From DASQFQ01 sp035633075 (lineage in GTDB: Bacteria; Actinomycetota; Thermoleophilia; Solirubrobacterales; Solirubrobacteraceae): a stretch of 27,609 bases of DNA. This document shows, one piece after another, positions 7,409 to 15,053 of this stretch. Under the pieces are notes generated by a model. It was given only the letters and a program-made list of their open reading frames with translations. It made no database searches and had not been told where the DNA came from. The position numbers and the translations under genes are program-made. The stretch's first letter is position 1. The number at the start of each line of letters is the position of its first letter. The stretch is taken from NCBI GenBank assembly GCA_035633075.1, contig DASQFQ010000286.1, positions 1-27,609 of the forward strand, given 5' to 3'.

Positions 7409-8887
7409 CTAGGCGACGGGCCAGGAGTCGACCGGCTCGTTGGAGTGCATGTGGTCGCGGTAGCGCAGCGTCATCTCGCGCAGCGCGTCGCCGCGGTCGC
7501 GCCCCTGCTCGTCGTGGAGCCGATGGAAGGTCTCCACCTGCCAGGTGGCGCCGTTGCGCTGGGTGAGGCAGCGGCGCTCGACGATCCCCAGCAGCCGGTC
7601 GCGATCCGCCGGGTCTACGCCCCAGCGGTCCAGTCCCTCGTGGGCGAGCGGGAGCAGCCGCCGCAGCACGAGCTCAGCGGCATGGACCTCGCCGACCCCC
7701 GGCCAGTAGACCCGCGCCTCGATGCCGTCGCGCGCCCCGGCGTGGAAGTTCTCCTCGGCGGCGGAGAAGGACATGCGCGCCCAGATCGGCTGCTCCTCGT
7801 CGACCAGCATGCGGACCAGCCCGTAGTAGAAGGCGGCGTTCGCGAGCGTGTCGATCACCGTGGGCCCGGCCGGCAGGACGCGGTTCTCCACGCGCAGGTG
7901 CGGCTTGCCGCGCACGACGTCGTAGACGGGCCGGTTCCAGCGGTAGACCGTGCCGTTGTGCAGGCGCAGCTCGGGCAGCCGCGGCACGTCGCCGCGCTCG
8001 AGCACCGCGACGGGATCCTCGTCCTCGCACACCGGCAGCAGGGCGGGGAAGTAGCAGACGTTCTCCTCGAAGAGGTCGAAGATCGACGTGATCCAGCGCT
8101 CCCCGAACCACACGCGCGGGCGCACGCCCTGCGCCTTGAGCTCCTCGGGGCGAGTGTCGGTCGCCTGCTCGAAGAGCGCGATCCGCGTCTCGCGCCACAG
8201 CTCGCGGCCGAAGAAGAACGGCGAGTTGGCCCCGATGGCGAGCTGCACCCCCGCGATCGCCTGCGCCGCATTCCAGAGCGTGGCGAACGCCTCGGGGTCG
8301 ACCTGCTGGTGCAGCTGGACGCTGGTGCAGGCCGCCTCGGGCGCGATCGTGTCGGCGAACGTGGTCAGCCGCTCGGCGCCCGTGATCGAGATGTGGAGGT
8401 CCTCGCCGCGCGCGGCGAAGATCTGCTCGTTGAGCAGCGCGTAGCGCGGGTTGGCGCTCAGGCTCTCGGCCTTGAGGTGGCGGTCGTCGATGGTGGGCAG
8501 GATGCCCACGAGCATCATGTGCGCGCCCGCGCCGCGCGCCTTGTCCTCGGCGGCGTTCAGGCTCGCGCGCACCTCGCTCTCGAGCTCGGAGAACACGCCG
8601 TCGGTGAGCAGGCGCGGCGGGATGTTGATCTCGACGTTGAACCGCGCGAGCTCCGTCGTGAACGAGGAGTCGGCGATCCGCTCGAGCACCTCGGCGTTGA
8701 GCATCGCCGGGTTGCCGGCCTCGTCGGTGAGGTTCAGCTCGATCTCGAGCCCCATCGAGCGCCGCTCCGGGTCGAAGCGCGACTCGGCGAGCATGCGCGC
8801 GAATACGGCGAGGTTGGAGCGCACCTTCTCGCGGTAGCGCTGCCGGTCCTCGCGACTGAACACCGTGGCGGTGACGTCCTCGCCCAT
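7409..8887 (-). CDS. Glutamate-cysteine ligase family protein (GCS2/carboxylate-amine ligase)
   Basis: This 492-residue protein belongs to the ATP-dependent glutamate-cysteine ligase superfamily, which joins the gamma-carboxyl of glutamate to cysteine (or another amine). Visible family features are the early acidic metal/ATP segment MGLEIELNL, the central ELRLHNGTVYRWNRP, and HLRVENRVLPAGPT. In this group the product may feed a low-molecular-weight thiol such as ergothioneine or glutathione; substrate specificity cannot be read here. ATG 8887 has a strong Shine-Dalgarno sequence (GAGGAGGAG) and lies 21 bases after the glyS stop, so the two genes form a minus-strand operon. Its reading frame continues as coding-like sequence beyond the stop, which raises the possibility that the C-terminus was once longer. 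Confidence 0.85.
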   Translation of the reverse strand: MGEDVTATVFSREDRQRYREKVRSNLAVFARMLAESRFDPERRSMGLEIELNLTDEAGNPAMLNAEVLERIADSSFTTELARFNVEINIPPRLLTDGVFSELESEVRASLNAAEDKARGAGAHMMLVGILPTIDDRHLKAESLSANPRYALLNEQIFAARGEDLHISITGAERLTTFADTIAPEAACTSVQLHQQVDPEAFATLWNAAQAIAGVQLAIGANSPFFFGRELWRETRIALFEQATDTRPEELKAQGVRPRVWFGERWITSIFDLFEENVCYFPALLPVCEDEDPVAVLERGDVPRLPELRLHNGTVYRWNRPVYDVVRGKPHLRVENRVLPAGPTVIDTLANAAFYYGLVRMLVDEEQPIWARMSFSAAEENFHAGARDGIEARVYWPGVGEVHAAELVLRRLLPLAHEGLDRWGVDPADRDRLLGIVERRCLTQRNGATWQVETFHRLHDEQGRDRGDALREMTLRYRDHMHSNEPVDSWPVA

Positions 8888-8908
8888 GGTTGCTCCTCCT
8901 CGAGGGAG

Positions 8909-10276
8909 TTACCCGGAGGAGAGCTTCGGCGACCGCCAGTCTGCCGTCAAGCGCCGCTCGAGGCCGTCGCCCAGGGCGTCGAGGGGGAGGCGGTCCTGGG
9001 TGAGGGTGTCGCGGTCGCGCACGGTGACCGTGCGGTCTTCGAGAGTCCGGTGGTCGACCGTGACCCCGAACGGTGTGCCGATCTCGTCCTGGCGCCGGTA
9101 GCGCTTGCCGATCGAACCGCCCTCGTCGTACTCGCACTGCAGTCCGCGGCGCTTGAGCTCGGAGTGGATCTCGCGCGCGACCTCGGGCTGGCCGTCCTTG
9201 CGCACGAGCGGCAGCACCGCCACCTTCACCGGCGCCAGCGCGGGATGGAGCTTGAGCACGGTCCGGGGCTCGCCGCCGAGGTCGTCCTCGTCGTAGGCGT
9301 CGCACAGAAAGGCGAGGACGGAGCGCCCCACGCCCGCCGCCGGCTCGATCACATGCGGGACGTACCGCTCGCCCGTCCCCTGGTCGAAGTACTCGAGCTT
9401 CTCGCCGGAGAACCTCGCGTGCTGGGTGAGGTCGAAGTCCCCCCGATTGGCGATGCCCTCGAGCTCGGACCACCCGATCGGGTAGAGGTACTCGACGTCG
9501 CTGGTCGCCGAGGAGTAGTGCGACAGCTCGTCGGCGTCGTGCGGGCGCAGCTTGAGGTGGTCGGGGCGGATCCCCAGCCCCGTGTACCAGTCCATGCGGG
9601 CCTGCATCCAGTGCTCGTGCCAGCGCTGCGCCTCGGCCGGCGGGACGAAGAACTCCATCTCCATCTGCTCGAACTCGAGCGTGCGGAAGACGAAGTTGCC
9701 GGGGGTGATCTCGTTGCGGAAGGACTTGCCGACCTGCGCGATCCCGAACGGCGGCTTGCGCCGCGCGAACTGAAGCACGTTCTTGAAGTTCAGGAAGATC
9801 CCCTGCGCGGTCTCCGGGCGCAGGTAGACCGTCGACCCCGCGTCCTTGACCGGGCCGATCGAGGTCTCGAACAGGAGGTTGAACTCGCGCGACTCGGTGA
9901 GGTCGCACTCGGCGTGCTCACCCGGGTGCTTGGAGGGCTTGCGCCCGCACTGCATCTCGGGCAGGTGGTCGGCGCGGAAGCGCAGCTTGCAGGTGCGGCA
10001 GTCGATCAGCGGGTCCGTGAAGCCCGACAGGTGGCCCGAGGCCTCCCACGCGCGCGGGTGCTGGATGATCGCCGAGTCCAGCGCCACGATGTCGTCGCGC
10101 TCCTGGATCATCGCCCGCCACCAGGCCCCCACCACGTTGTTCTTGAGCAGGACGCCGTAGTGCCCGTAGTCGTAGGTGTTGGCGATCCCGCCGTAGATCT
10201 CCGACGCCGCCAGGATGAAGCCGCGCCGCTTGCACAGCGCCACGACCTTGTCCATGGTGACGACGTCCGTCGGCAT
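8909..10276 (-). CDS. glyS: Glycyl-tRNA synthetase, dimeric class II type
   Basis: This 455-residue enzyme charges tRNA-Gly. Class II motifs are present: motif 2 as VGKSFRNEITP (182-192) and motif 3 as AGVGRSVLAFLCDAY near residue 315. Four cysteines at 93, 96, 110 and 124 (DCRTC, QCGRK, ECDL) form a likely zinc site. The C-terminal anticodon-binding domain begins near LAPVKVAVLPLVRKDGQP and includes YDEGGSIGKRYRRQDEIGTP. It is the single-chain alpha2 form, not the alpha2beta2 GlyQ/GlyS type. A longer frame opens at 10327, but ATG 10276 is preferred: a TAGACT box (10292-10287) lies 10 bases upstream, and the longer form would overlap the divergent fmdB start. Confidence 0.95.
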   Translation of the reverse strand: MPTDVVTMDKVVALCKRRGFILAASEIYGGIANTYDYGHYGVLLKNNVVGAWWRAMIQERDDIVALDSAIIQHPRAWEASGHLSGFTDPLIDCRTCKLRFRADHLPEMQCGRKPSKHPGEHAECDLTESREFNLLFETSIGPVKDAGSTVYLRPETAQGIFLNFKNVLQFARRKPPFGIAQVGKSFRNEITPGNFVFRTLEFEQMEMEFFVPPAEAQRWHEHWMQARMDWYTGLGIRPDHLKLRPHDADELSHYSSATSDVEYLYPIGWSELEGIANRGDFDLTQHARFSGEKLEYFDQGTGERYVPHVIEPAAGVGRSVLAFLCDAYDEDDLGGEPRTVLKLHPALAPVKVAVLPLVRKDGQPEVAREIHSELKRRGLQCEYDEGGSIGKRYRRQDEIGTPFGVTVDHRTLEDRTVTVRDRDTLTQDRLPLDALGDGLERRLTADWRSPKLSSG

Positions 10277-10286
10277 CGAGCGCGTG

Positions 10287-10292
10287 AGTCTA
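10287..10292 (-). promoter_or_regulatory. -10 element for glyS
   Basis: TAGACT on the minus strand ends 10 bases before ATG 10276. It is only 17 bases from the divergent fmdB -10 (10310-10315), so the two promoters occupy the same 49-base gap and their polymerases would clash. Confidence 0.5.
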
Positions 10293-10309
10293 GGAACCGG
10301 GGGCGCTCC

Positions 10310-10315
10310 TATACT
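10310..10315 (+). promoter_or_regulatory. -10 element for the FmdB-like gene
   Basis: TATACT is the best consensus -10 in the window and ends 10 bases before ATG 10326. There is no Shine-Dalgarno sequence between them, consistent with a leaderless message. Confidence 0.55.
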
Positions 10316-10325
10316 GCCGCCCTCC

Positions 10326-10649
10326 ATGCCGATCTATGAGTTCCGCTGCGAGAACGGTCACCTCTTCGAGGTGATGCAGCGGATCACCGACCCGCCCGTC
10401 ACCGAGTGCGAGACCTGCGGTGCCGCTGTCGCCAGGGTGTTCCATCCCATCGCGGTGCACTTCAAGGGATCGGGCTTCTACAACACGGACTACGGCACGT
10501 CCAAGCGCAAGCGCGAGCTCGACCAGTCGGCCTCCGACGGCGCCGACAAGCACGACGCCAAGCAGAAGGAGAAGAAGGACGCACCCTCGTCCTCCTCGAG
10601 CCCTCCCTCCGACAGCTCCTCCTCCTCCTCCTCCTCCTCCGACGCATAA
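10326..10649 (+). CDS. FmdB-family zinc-ribbon protein with poly-serine tail
   Basis: This 107-residue protein begins MPIYEFRCENGHLFEV, the conserved opening of the FmdB/CxxC regulatory-protein family. One cysteine in FRCENGH and the pair CETCG supply three of the four usual zinc-ribbon ligands; the first knuckle has GH where a second cysteine is usual. The stretch FKGSGFYNTDYG is also typical. The second half is a Lys/Asp-rich linker followed by a Ser-rich tail ending in eight consecutive TCC codons. Family members were linked to formamidase regulation, but the general role is unclear. It is divergent from glyS and precedes the EamA transporter by 70 bases. Confidence 0.85.
   Translation: MPIYEFRCENGHLFEVMQRITDPPVTECETCGAAVARVFHPIAVHFKGSGFYNTDYGTSKRKRELDQSASDGADKHDAKQKEKKDAPSSSSSPPSDSSSSSSSSSDA
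10617..10640 (+). repeat. (TCC)8 trinucleotide repeat
   Basis: Eight perfect TCC units in frame, encoding eight serines at the C-terminus of the FmdB-like protein. Changes in unit number would alter tail length without shifting the frame. Confidence 0.95.
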
Positions 10650-10705
10650 GCGCGGCTGATCGCCCCTGGCGCGAACCGTCATGGGCGCTTGGGGCTCACC
10701 GCTGC

Positions 10706-10711
10706 CAGACT
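10706..10711 (+). promoter_or_regulatory. -10-like element for the EamA gene
   Basis: CAGACT ends 8 bases before GTG 10720. It differs from the usual TAnnnT at one position, but the same hexamer precedes the PGPGW gene. It favours GTG 10720 over the upstream ATG 10681. Confidence 0.35.
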
Positions 10712-10719
10712 GGACCGGC

Positions 10720-11688
10720 GTGTCAGCTCGCCATGCCACCCTGCTCGCCGCCCTCGCCACCATCTGGGGCGGCTCCTACCTGCTGATCAAGTACGGGCTC
10801 GAGGACCTCGAGCCGGCGGTGATCGTGTGGGTGCGCTGCGTGCTCGCCGCGATCGTGCTCCTCGCCGTCCTGCGCCTGCGCTCGGGCGGGAGCGAGGCCC
10901 GCGCGGCGCTGGCCGAGCTGCGGGCGCGGCCGGGCCGGGCGCTGCTGATGGGGTTCCTCGCCATCGGGCTGCCGTTCATGCTGATCACCTTCGGCGAGCT
11001 CGAGGTCCCGTCGGGGCTCACCGCCGTCCTGATCGCTCCCGCCTCGCTGTTCGTGGCCGCCTTCGCGCCGTTCATCGACCGCTCCGAGCAGGTGCAGCGC
11101 TCCGGCGTGCTCGGGATGGTCATGGGCCTGGCCGGCGTGGCGCTGCTCGTGGGCGTCGAGTCCGTGCAGTCGCTCGGCGAGTTCCTCGGCGCCATGGCGA
11201 TGCTGGGCGCCGCCGCCTGCTACGCGCTGTCGAGCTTCGTCGTCAAGCGCTACCGGGGGCTCTCCTCGACCGCCGTCTCCTTCCTCTCCATCCTGGTGGG
11301 AGCGGTGATGACGCTGCCCGCCGCGGTGGCGACGGCGCCCGCCGAGCTTCCGGGCCTGCGGGCGATCGCGGCGGTGACCGCGCTCGGGGTGGTGGGGACC
11401 GCGGTGGCGTTCGTGATCTTCTACAAGCTGATCGCGGAGACGGGAGCCGCGCGCGCCTCGCTCGTCTCCTATCTGGCCCCGGGGATGGCGCTCGCCTACG
11501 GGGCGCTGCTGCTCGACGAGGCGATCACCCCGGCCTCGGTGGCCGGGCTCGTCCTCATCCTCGGTGGCGTGGCGCTGGCCTCCCGCCGGCCGCGGCCCGG
11601 CCCGGTCGCCGCCCGGGAGCAAGCTCCGCGACGAGGCGCGGAGCTTGCTCGAGCCGAGCCTTCCCGGGCGGACGCGCTCGTGGGTTAG
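10720..11688 (+). CDS. EamA/DMT-superfamily transporter
   Basis: This 322-residue integral membrane protein has about ten hydrophobic helices in two homologous halves, as in the drug/metabolite transporter superfamily. Each half opens with a recognisable motif: TIWGGSYLLIKYGLEDLEP in the first and GAAACYALSSFVVKRYRG in the second. The last helix is VAGLVLILGGVALAS. The substrate is unknown; relatives export amino acids, metabolites or drugs. GTG 10720 gives MSARHATLLAALATIWGG, with the first helix close to the N-terminus as usual; ATG 10681 would add 13 residues. After the last helix the coding sequence enters a perfect 14-bp palindrome that encodes an Arg/Ala-rich tail, which looks like an inserted element rather than part of the transporter fold. 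Confidence 0.88.
   Translation: MSARHATLLAALATIWGGSYLLIKYGLEDLEPAVIVWVRCVLAAIVLLAVLRLRSGGSEARAALAELRARPGRALLMGFLAIGLPFMLITFGELEVPSGLTAVLIAPASLFVAAFAPFIDRSEQVQRSGVLGMVMGLAGVALLVGVESVQSLGEFLGAMAMLGAAACYALSSFVVKRYRGLSSTAVSFLSILVGAVMTLPAAVATAPAELPGLRAIAAVTALGVVGTAVAFVIFYKLIAETGAARASLVSYLAPGMALAYGALLLDEAITPASVAGLVLILGGVALASRRPRPGPVAAREQAPRRGAELARAEPSRADALVG
11610..11670 (+). repeat. Large perfect palindrome (REP-like) inside the EamA 3' end
   Basis: A 14-base arm (11617-11630) pairs without mismatch with 11637-11650 across a 6-base loop ACGAGG; the arm reads GAGCAAGCTCCGCG. A second, outer arm CGCCCGGGA (11610-11618) pairs with TCCCGGGCG (11662-11670). It sits within the last 27 codons of the EamA frame. 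It may be a REP-type repeat, or a terminator or mRNA-stabilising hairpin. No second copy is seen in this window. Confidence 0.7.
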
Positions 11689-11757
11689 GTCTCCCGTAGC
11701 GCGTCGTGACAGGAGGCGCAACCGCGGACGGTGCCCGAGAGTTGCGCCGAAAGGCGC

Positions 11758-11763
11758 TACGGT
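11758..11763 (+). promoter_or_regulatory. -10 element for the acyl-CoA dehydrogenase pair
   Basis: TACGGT ends 9 bases before ATG 11773 with no Shine-Dalgarno sequence between. A TTGCGC at 11742 is too close (10 bases) to be its -35. Confidence 0.45.
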
Positions 11764-11772
11764 CCCGCTCGC

Positions 11773-12909
11773 ATGGACCTGACCCTCTCGCCGCAGGAGA
11801 CGGAGTTTCGCGACGAGGTGCGGAGCTGGCTGGAGGAGAACCATCCCGGGCCGACGCCCGATGGTGACGAGGCCTCCTTCGAGTTCCGCCAGGCCTGGCA
11901 GCGGCGGCTCAACGAGCGCGGGTGGGCGGGGCTGAGCTGGCCCGAGCGCTACGGCGGCGCGGGCGCGACGCTCGTCGAGCAGGCGATCTTCTACGAGGAG
12001 ATCGCCCGAGCCGGCGCCCCGAGCATGGTCAACACGCTTGGTCTCGCGATGGGCGGGCCGACCGTCATCGCCCACGGCACCGAGGAGCAGAAGGAGCGCT
12101 ACCTCGCCCCCATCCTGTCGGCCGAGGAGATCTGGTGCCAGGGCTTCTCCGAGCCCCAGTCGGGCTCGGACCTGGCGTCATTGAGGACCAGGGCCGTCCG
12201 CGACGGCGACGACTGGATCGTCACCGGCCAGAAGGTGTGGACGACGATGGCCCACCAGTCCAAGTGGTGCATGCTGCTCGCCCGCACCGACCCCGACGCC
12301 GCCAAGCACCGCGGCATCACCTACTTCCTGATGGACATGGAGCAGGACGCGGTCGACATCCGCCCGCTGCGGCAGATCACCGGCGAGGCCGAGTTCAACG
12401 AGCTGTTCATCGAGGAGGCGCGGATCCCGCACGAGAACATCGTCGGCGGCGAGAACAACGGCTGGGCCGTGGCCATCACGACCCTGATGCACGAGCGGGC
12501 GGGGCTGGCCTTCGCGCTGCAGGTCGACGTCCAGATCACGCTGCGCGAGCTCATGGAACACGCGCGTGAGACGGGCGCGGCCGAGGACCCCGTCATCCGC
12601 CAGCGCGTCGCCCAGGTCTACATCGAGGCCCAGGTGCTGCGGCTCAGCGCCTACCGCGGGCTGACGCGGACCATGCGCGACGGCGCGCCCGGGCCGGAGG
12701 GCTCGCTGGGCAAGTGGCACTGGGCCGAGGTCAACCAGTCGCTCACCGAGCTGGCGCTCGACCTCGCCGGGCCCCGCGCCCAGCTGGTCGACGACCCGTG
12801 GACGTATCGCTTCCTGCGGGCCCGCGCGAACTCGATCGAGGGCGGGACCACCGAGATCCTCAAGAACATCGTCGCCGAGCGCGTGCTCGGCCTGCCGCGG
12901 GCGAAGTGA
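11773..12909 (+). CDS. Acyl-CoA dehydrogenase, catalytic-subunit type
   Basis: This 378-residue flavoprotein would introduce the alpha-beta double bond in an acyl-CoA or CoA-activated ring or side chain. Visible family features are the N-terminal helical domain (LSPQETEFRDEVRSWLEENHPG), the FAD-contact strand WCQGFSEPQSGSDLASL, and the C-terminal SIEGGTTEILKNIVAERVLGLPR. Glu356 in IEGGTTE aligns with the catalytic Glu of the YEGT-type motif. The next gene, 10 bases downstream, is a second, divergent dehydrogenase without that Glu. This pairing matches mycobacterial FadE/ChsE steroid-side-chain dehydrogenases, which work as alpha2beta2 complexes with one functional site per pair. Substrate is therefore possibly bulky, but fatty acyl-CoA cannot be excluded. 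Confidence 0.92.
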   Translation: MDLTLSPQETEFRDEVRSWLEENHPGPTPDGDEASFEFRQAWQRRLNERGWAGLSWPERYGGAGATLVEQAIFYEEIARAGAPSMVNTLGLAMGGPTVIAHGTEEQKERYLAPILSAEEIWCQGFSEPQSGSDLASLRTRAVRDGDDWIVTGQKVWTTMAHQSKWCMLLARTDPDAAKHRGITYFLMDMEQDAVDIRPLRQITGEAEFNELFIEEARIPHENIVGGENNGWAVAITTLMHERAGLAFALQVDVQITLRELMEHARETGAAEDPVIRQRVAQVYIEAQVLRLSAYRGLTRTMRDGAPGPEGSLGKWHWAEVNQSLTELALDLAGPRAQLVDDPWTYRFLRARANSIEGGTTEILKNIVAERVLGLPRAK

Positions 12910-12919
12910 GCGGCCTCGG

Positions 12920-13999
12920 GTGAACTTCGACCTCTCCGAGGACCAGGGCTTCATCAAGCGCACCGCGCGCGAGTTCCTCGCGGCGCGCTACCCGCTCGAG
13001 GAGGTGCGCCGGCTGGCGCTCGAGGACGAGCGCGGCTTCACCGACGCCCAGTGGGAGGAGATCGCCGGCCTCGGATGGCCCGAGCTGGCCGTCCCCGAGG
13101 ACCAGGGGGGCCAGGGCCTGGGCGCCGTGGAGCTCGCCGTGGTGGCGGAGGAGCTCGGCTACGCGCTCGCGCCCGCGCCGCTGCAGTCCACCTGGGCGGC
13201 GGCGCTGCTGCTCGCCGCGGCGGGCGAGGCCCCTCGGCTCGCGGGCGGGCGGCGCGGGACCGTGGCGCTGTGGGACGAGGACATGGGCCGGCAGCTCACC
13301 GAGCAGACCCTGGAGCCGGCGGGCGGGAAGCTGACCGGGACGAAGCTCGTCGTGCCCGACGCGGCGGCCGCAGACCTGCTCGTCGTCGTCGCGGCCGGCG
13401 GCCGTCACTTCGTGGTCGAGACGGGCGCGCCCGGCGTCGGCATCGAGCCGGCCGAGGCGCTCGACACCACGCGCCGCTATGCCACCGTCACGCTCGAGGG
13501 CGTCGAGGCGGAGGAGTTCTCCGGCGACTTCGAGCCCGCCTGGCGACAGGTCACCTTGGCGATCGCCGCCGAGTCGGTCGGCGTCGCGCAGCGTGCGCTG
13601 GAGATGTCGGTCACCTACGCGAAGGAGCGGACCCAGTTCGACCGGCCGATCGGCAGCTACCAGGCGGTCTCGCACCGCTGCGCCCAGATGCTGCTGGAGG
13701 TCGAGGGCGCGCGATCGGCCGTCATGTGGGCCGCGTGGGCGATCGACCACGAGCCCGAGACCGCCCCGCTGGCGGTCTCCGCGGCCAAGGCCTACGCGTC
13801 GGACTGCGGCGCGCGGGTCACAGGCGCGGCGATCCAGGTCCACGGCGGGATCGGGTTCACCTGGGAGCACGACCTGCACTTCTTCTTCAAGCGCGGGTGG
13901 TCCAACGCGCATGCCTACGGCGACGCCCGCTTCCATCGCGACCGGGTGGCCGACGAGCTGTTCAGCCGCTCAGGAAGCGCTGCACCTCACGCCGCTTGA
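12920..13999 (+). CDS. Acyl-CoA dehydrogenase, partner subunit lacking the catalytic Glu
   Basis: This 359-residue protein has the same fold: NFDLSEDQGFIKRTAREFL at the N-terminus, then a shortened middle domain, then the FAD-side segment TYAKERTQFDRPIGSYQAVSH and IQVHGGIGFTWEHDLHFFFK. Where a self-sufficient dehydrogenase has the E-G-T active-site turn, it ends YGDARFHRDRVADELF, with no Glu in that position. It keeps the Arg and Gln-Hxx-GG residues that contact FAD across the dimer interface. I infer it is the non-catalytic, FAD-binding subunit for the upstream gene. GTG 12920 is the first start after the upstream stop. The last 38 bases overlap the 3' end of the convergent LCP gene. Confidence 0.88.
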   Translation: MNFDLSEDQGFIKRTAREFLAARYPLEEVRRLALEDERGFTDAQWEEIAGLGWPELAVPEDQGGQGLGAVELAVVAEELGYALAPAPLQSTWAAALLLAAAGEAPRLAGGRRGTVALWDEDMGRQLTEQTLEPAGGKLTGTKLVVPDAAAADLLVVVAAGGRHFVVETGAPGVGIEPAEALDTTRRYATVTLEGVEAEEFSGDFEPAWRQVTLAIAAESVGVAQRALEMSVTYAKERTQFDRPIGSYQAVSHRCAQMLLEVEGARSAVMWAAWAIDHEPETAPLAVSAAKAYASDCGARVTGAAIQVHGGIGFTWEHDLHFFFKRGWSNAHAYGDARFHRDRVADELFSRSGSAAPHAA

Positions 14000-15029
14000 C
14001 GTCGTCGGGGACGACCAGGCCGCTGCCCTGCGGCGAGCCGCGCAGGACCCGGGTCTTCGGCGAGCCGCCGGTCGCCACCGATCCGAACAGGCCGAGCAGC
14101 GAGGGGCCGGCCATGTCGGAGCGCACCGCCTTGGGCGCCTGCCAGGAGACGAGCGGGAGGCGCACGAAGGTCGTCGGGGAGAGCAGGCGGTTCTTGATCG
14201 CCGAGAGGATCTTCTGCTGGCGGCGCGCCCGCGAGAGGTCGTTCTCGCGCGGGTTGCACTCGTTCTTGCGCGTGCGCGCGAGCGCCAGCGCCTGCCTGCC
14301 GTTGAGGTGGTTGGTGCCGCGCCTGAGCCGCAGCGTGTAGCCGCCGTTGGAGAACCCGCCGTTGATCCTCGAGACCACGCAGCCGCCGGTGTAGTTCACG
14401 CCGCCGAGCGAGTCGATGAAGGCAGGGAAGTTGGCGAAGTTGACCTCGACCACGTGGTTGACCTCGATGCCCAGGAACCCCTTGACGGTCTGGATCGCCA
14501 GCGCCGGGCCCCCGTGGGCGTAGGCGGCGTTGATCTTGTCCCGGCCGCGGCCGGGGATGTCGGCGATCGTGTCGCGCGGGATCGACAGGCGCGCCGCGCG
14601 CCCGCCGCCGACGCGCATGAGCAGGATGGTGTCCGAGCGACTCGGCCCGCCGACGTTCGCCCCCGGCTCCTTCGTGCCCTTGATGCGGGCGTCGGAGCCC
14701 AGCACCAGGATGGTGTTCGGCGAGGTCAGCGTGTAGCCGGCGCCGTCGAGCGCCGAGCCGGCGGCGTCGTTGACGTCCTGGCGCTGCAGCTGGGCCGAGA
14801 CGAGGAAGAGCAGCAGCGAGATCAGGACCCAGCCCACGGCGGCCAGGGCCATGTAGCCGATGACCCGCCAGAAGGTGAAGCGCTCGGCTAGGCGACGGCG
14901 ACGCGCGTCACCCGGACGAGGGACGTCCTCCCGGAGGTCGTCGAGGCCCTCGCGCGAGCCGTCGTCGCCGCGTCGCAGCAGTCGCGGGCGCGAGCGGTAG
15001 ATCGTGTACTTGGGCTTCTCGTCGGCCAT
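13962..15029 (-). CDS. LytR-CpsA-Psr (LCP) family cell-wall polymer ligase
   Basis: This 355-residue protein has a cytoplasmic Arg-rich N-terminus of about 50 residues, one membrane helix (residues 55-79, VIGYMALAAVGWVLISLLLF) and an extracellular LCP domain. LCP enzymes move undecaprenyl-phosphate-linked polymers (teichoic acids, arabinogalactan, capsule) onto peptidoglycan. Conserved lipid-phosphate contacts are present: LGSDAR (111-115), SRSDTILLMRV (130-140), SIPRDT (149-154), DKINAAYAHGGP (164-175), and ARTRKNE (251-257). Two cysteines (C217 and C258) might form a disulfide. ATG 15029 is chosen because it leaves a normal N-terminus and lies opposite the ROK kinase start; a longer frame continues upstream only as antisense of the kinase. 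Confidence 0.93.
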   Translation of the reverse strand: MADEKPKYTIYRSRPRLLRRGDDGSREGLDDLREDVPRPGDARRRRLAERFTFWRVIGYMALAAVGWVLISLLLFLVSAQLQRQDVNDAAGSALDGAGYTLTSPNTILVLGSDARIKGTKEPGANVGGPSRSDTILLMRVGGGRAARLSIPRDTIADIPGRGRDKINAAYAHGGPALAIQTVKGFLGIEVNHVVEVNFANFPAFIDSLGGVNYTGGCVVSRINGGFSNGGYTLRLRRGTNHLNGRQALALARTRKNECNPRENDLSRARRQQKILSAIKNRLLSPTTFVRLPLVSWQAPKAVRSDMAGPSLLGLFGSVATGGSPKTRVLRGSPQGSGLVVPDDVKRREVQRFLSG

Positions 15030-15040
15030 CGGGAACGGGG

Positions 15041-15046
15041 TATGGT
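15041..15046 (+). promoter_or_regulatory. -10 element for the ROK kinase
   Basis: TATGGT ends 7 bases before GTG 15054. It contains the alternative ATG at 15042, which would therefore lie inside the promoter. On the opposite strand CATACC (15044-15039) is 9 bases before the LCP start, so the divergent -10 regions may overlap. Confidence 0.5.
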
Positions 15047-15053
15047 GGAGCAA

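Noticed and set aside
7310..10339. A 1009-codon plus-strand open frame
   Set aside because: It is the complement of glyS and the glutamate-cysteine ligase, both with full family motifs. Long antisense frames are expected when third positions are nearly all G or C.
10326..10649. Frameshift in the FmdB-like gene caused by the TCC repeat
   Set aside because: The repeat is an exact multiple of three and the frame closes with TAA at 10647-10649; the N-terminal zinc-ribbon region is intact.
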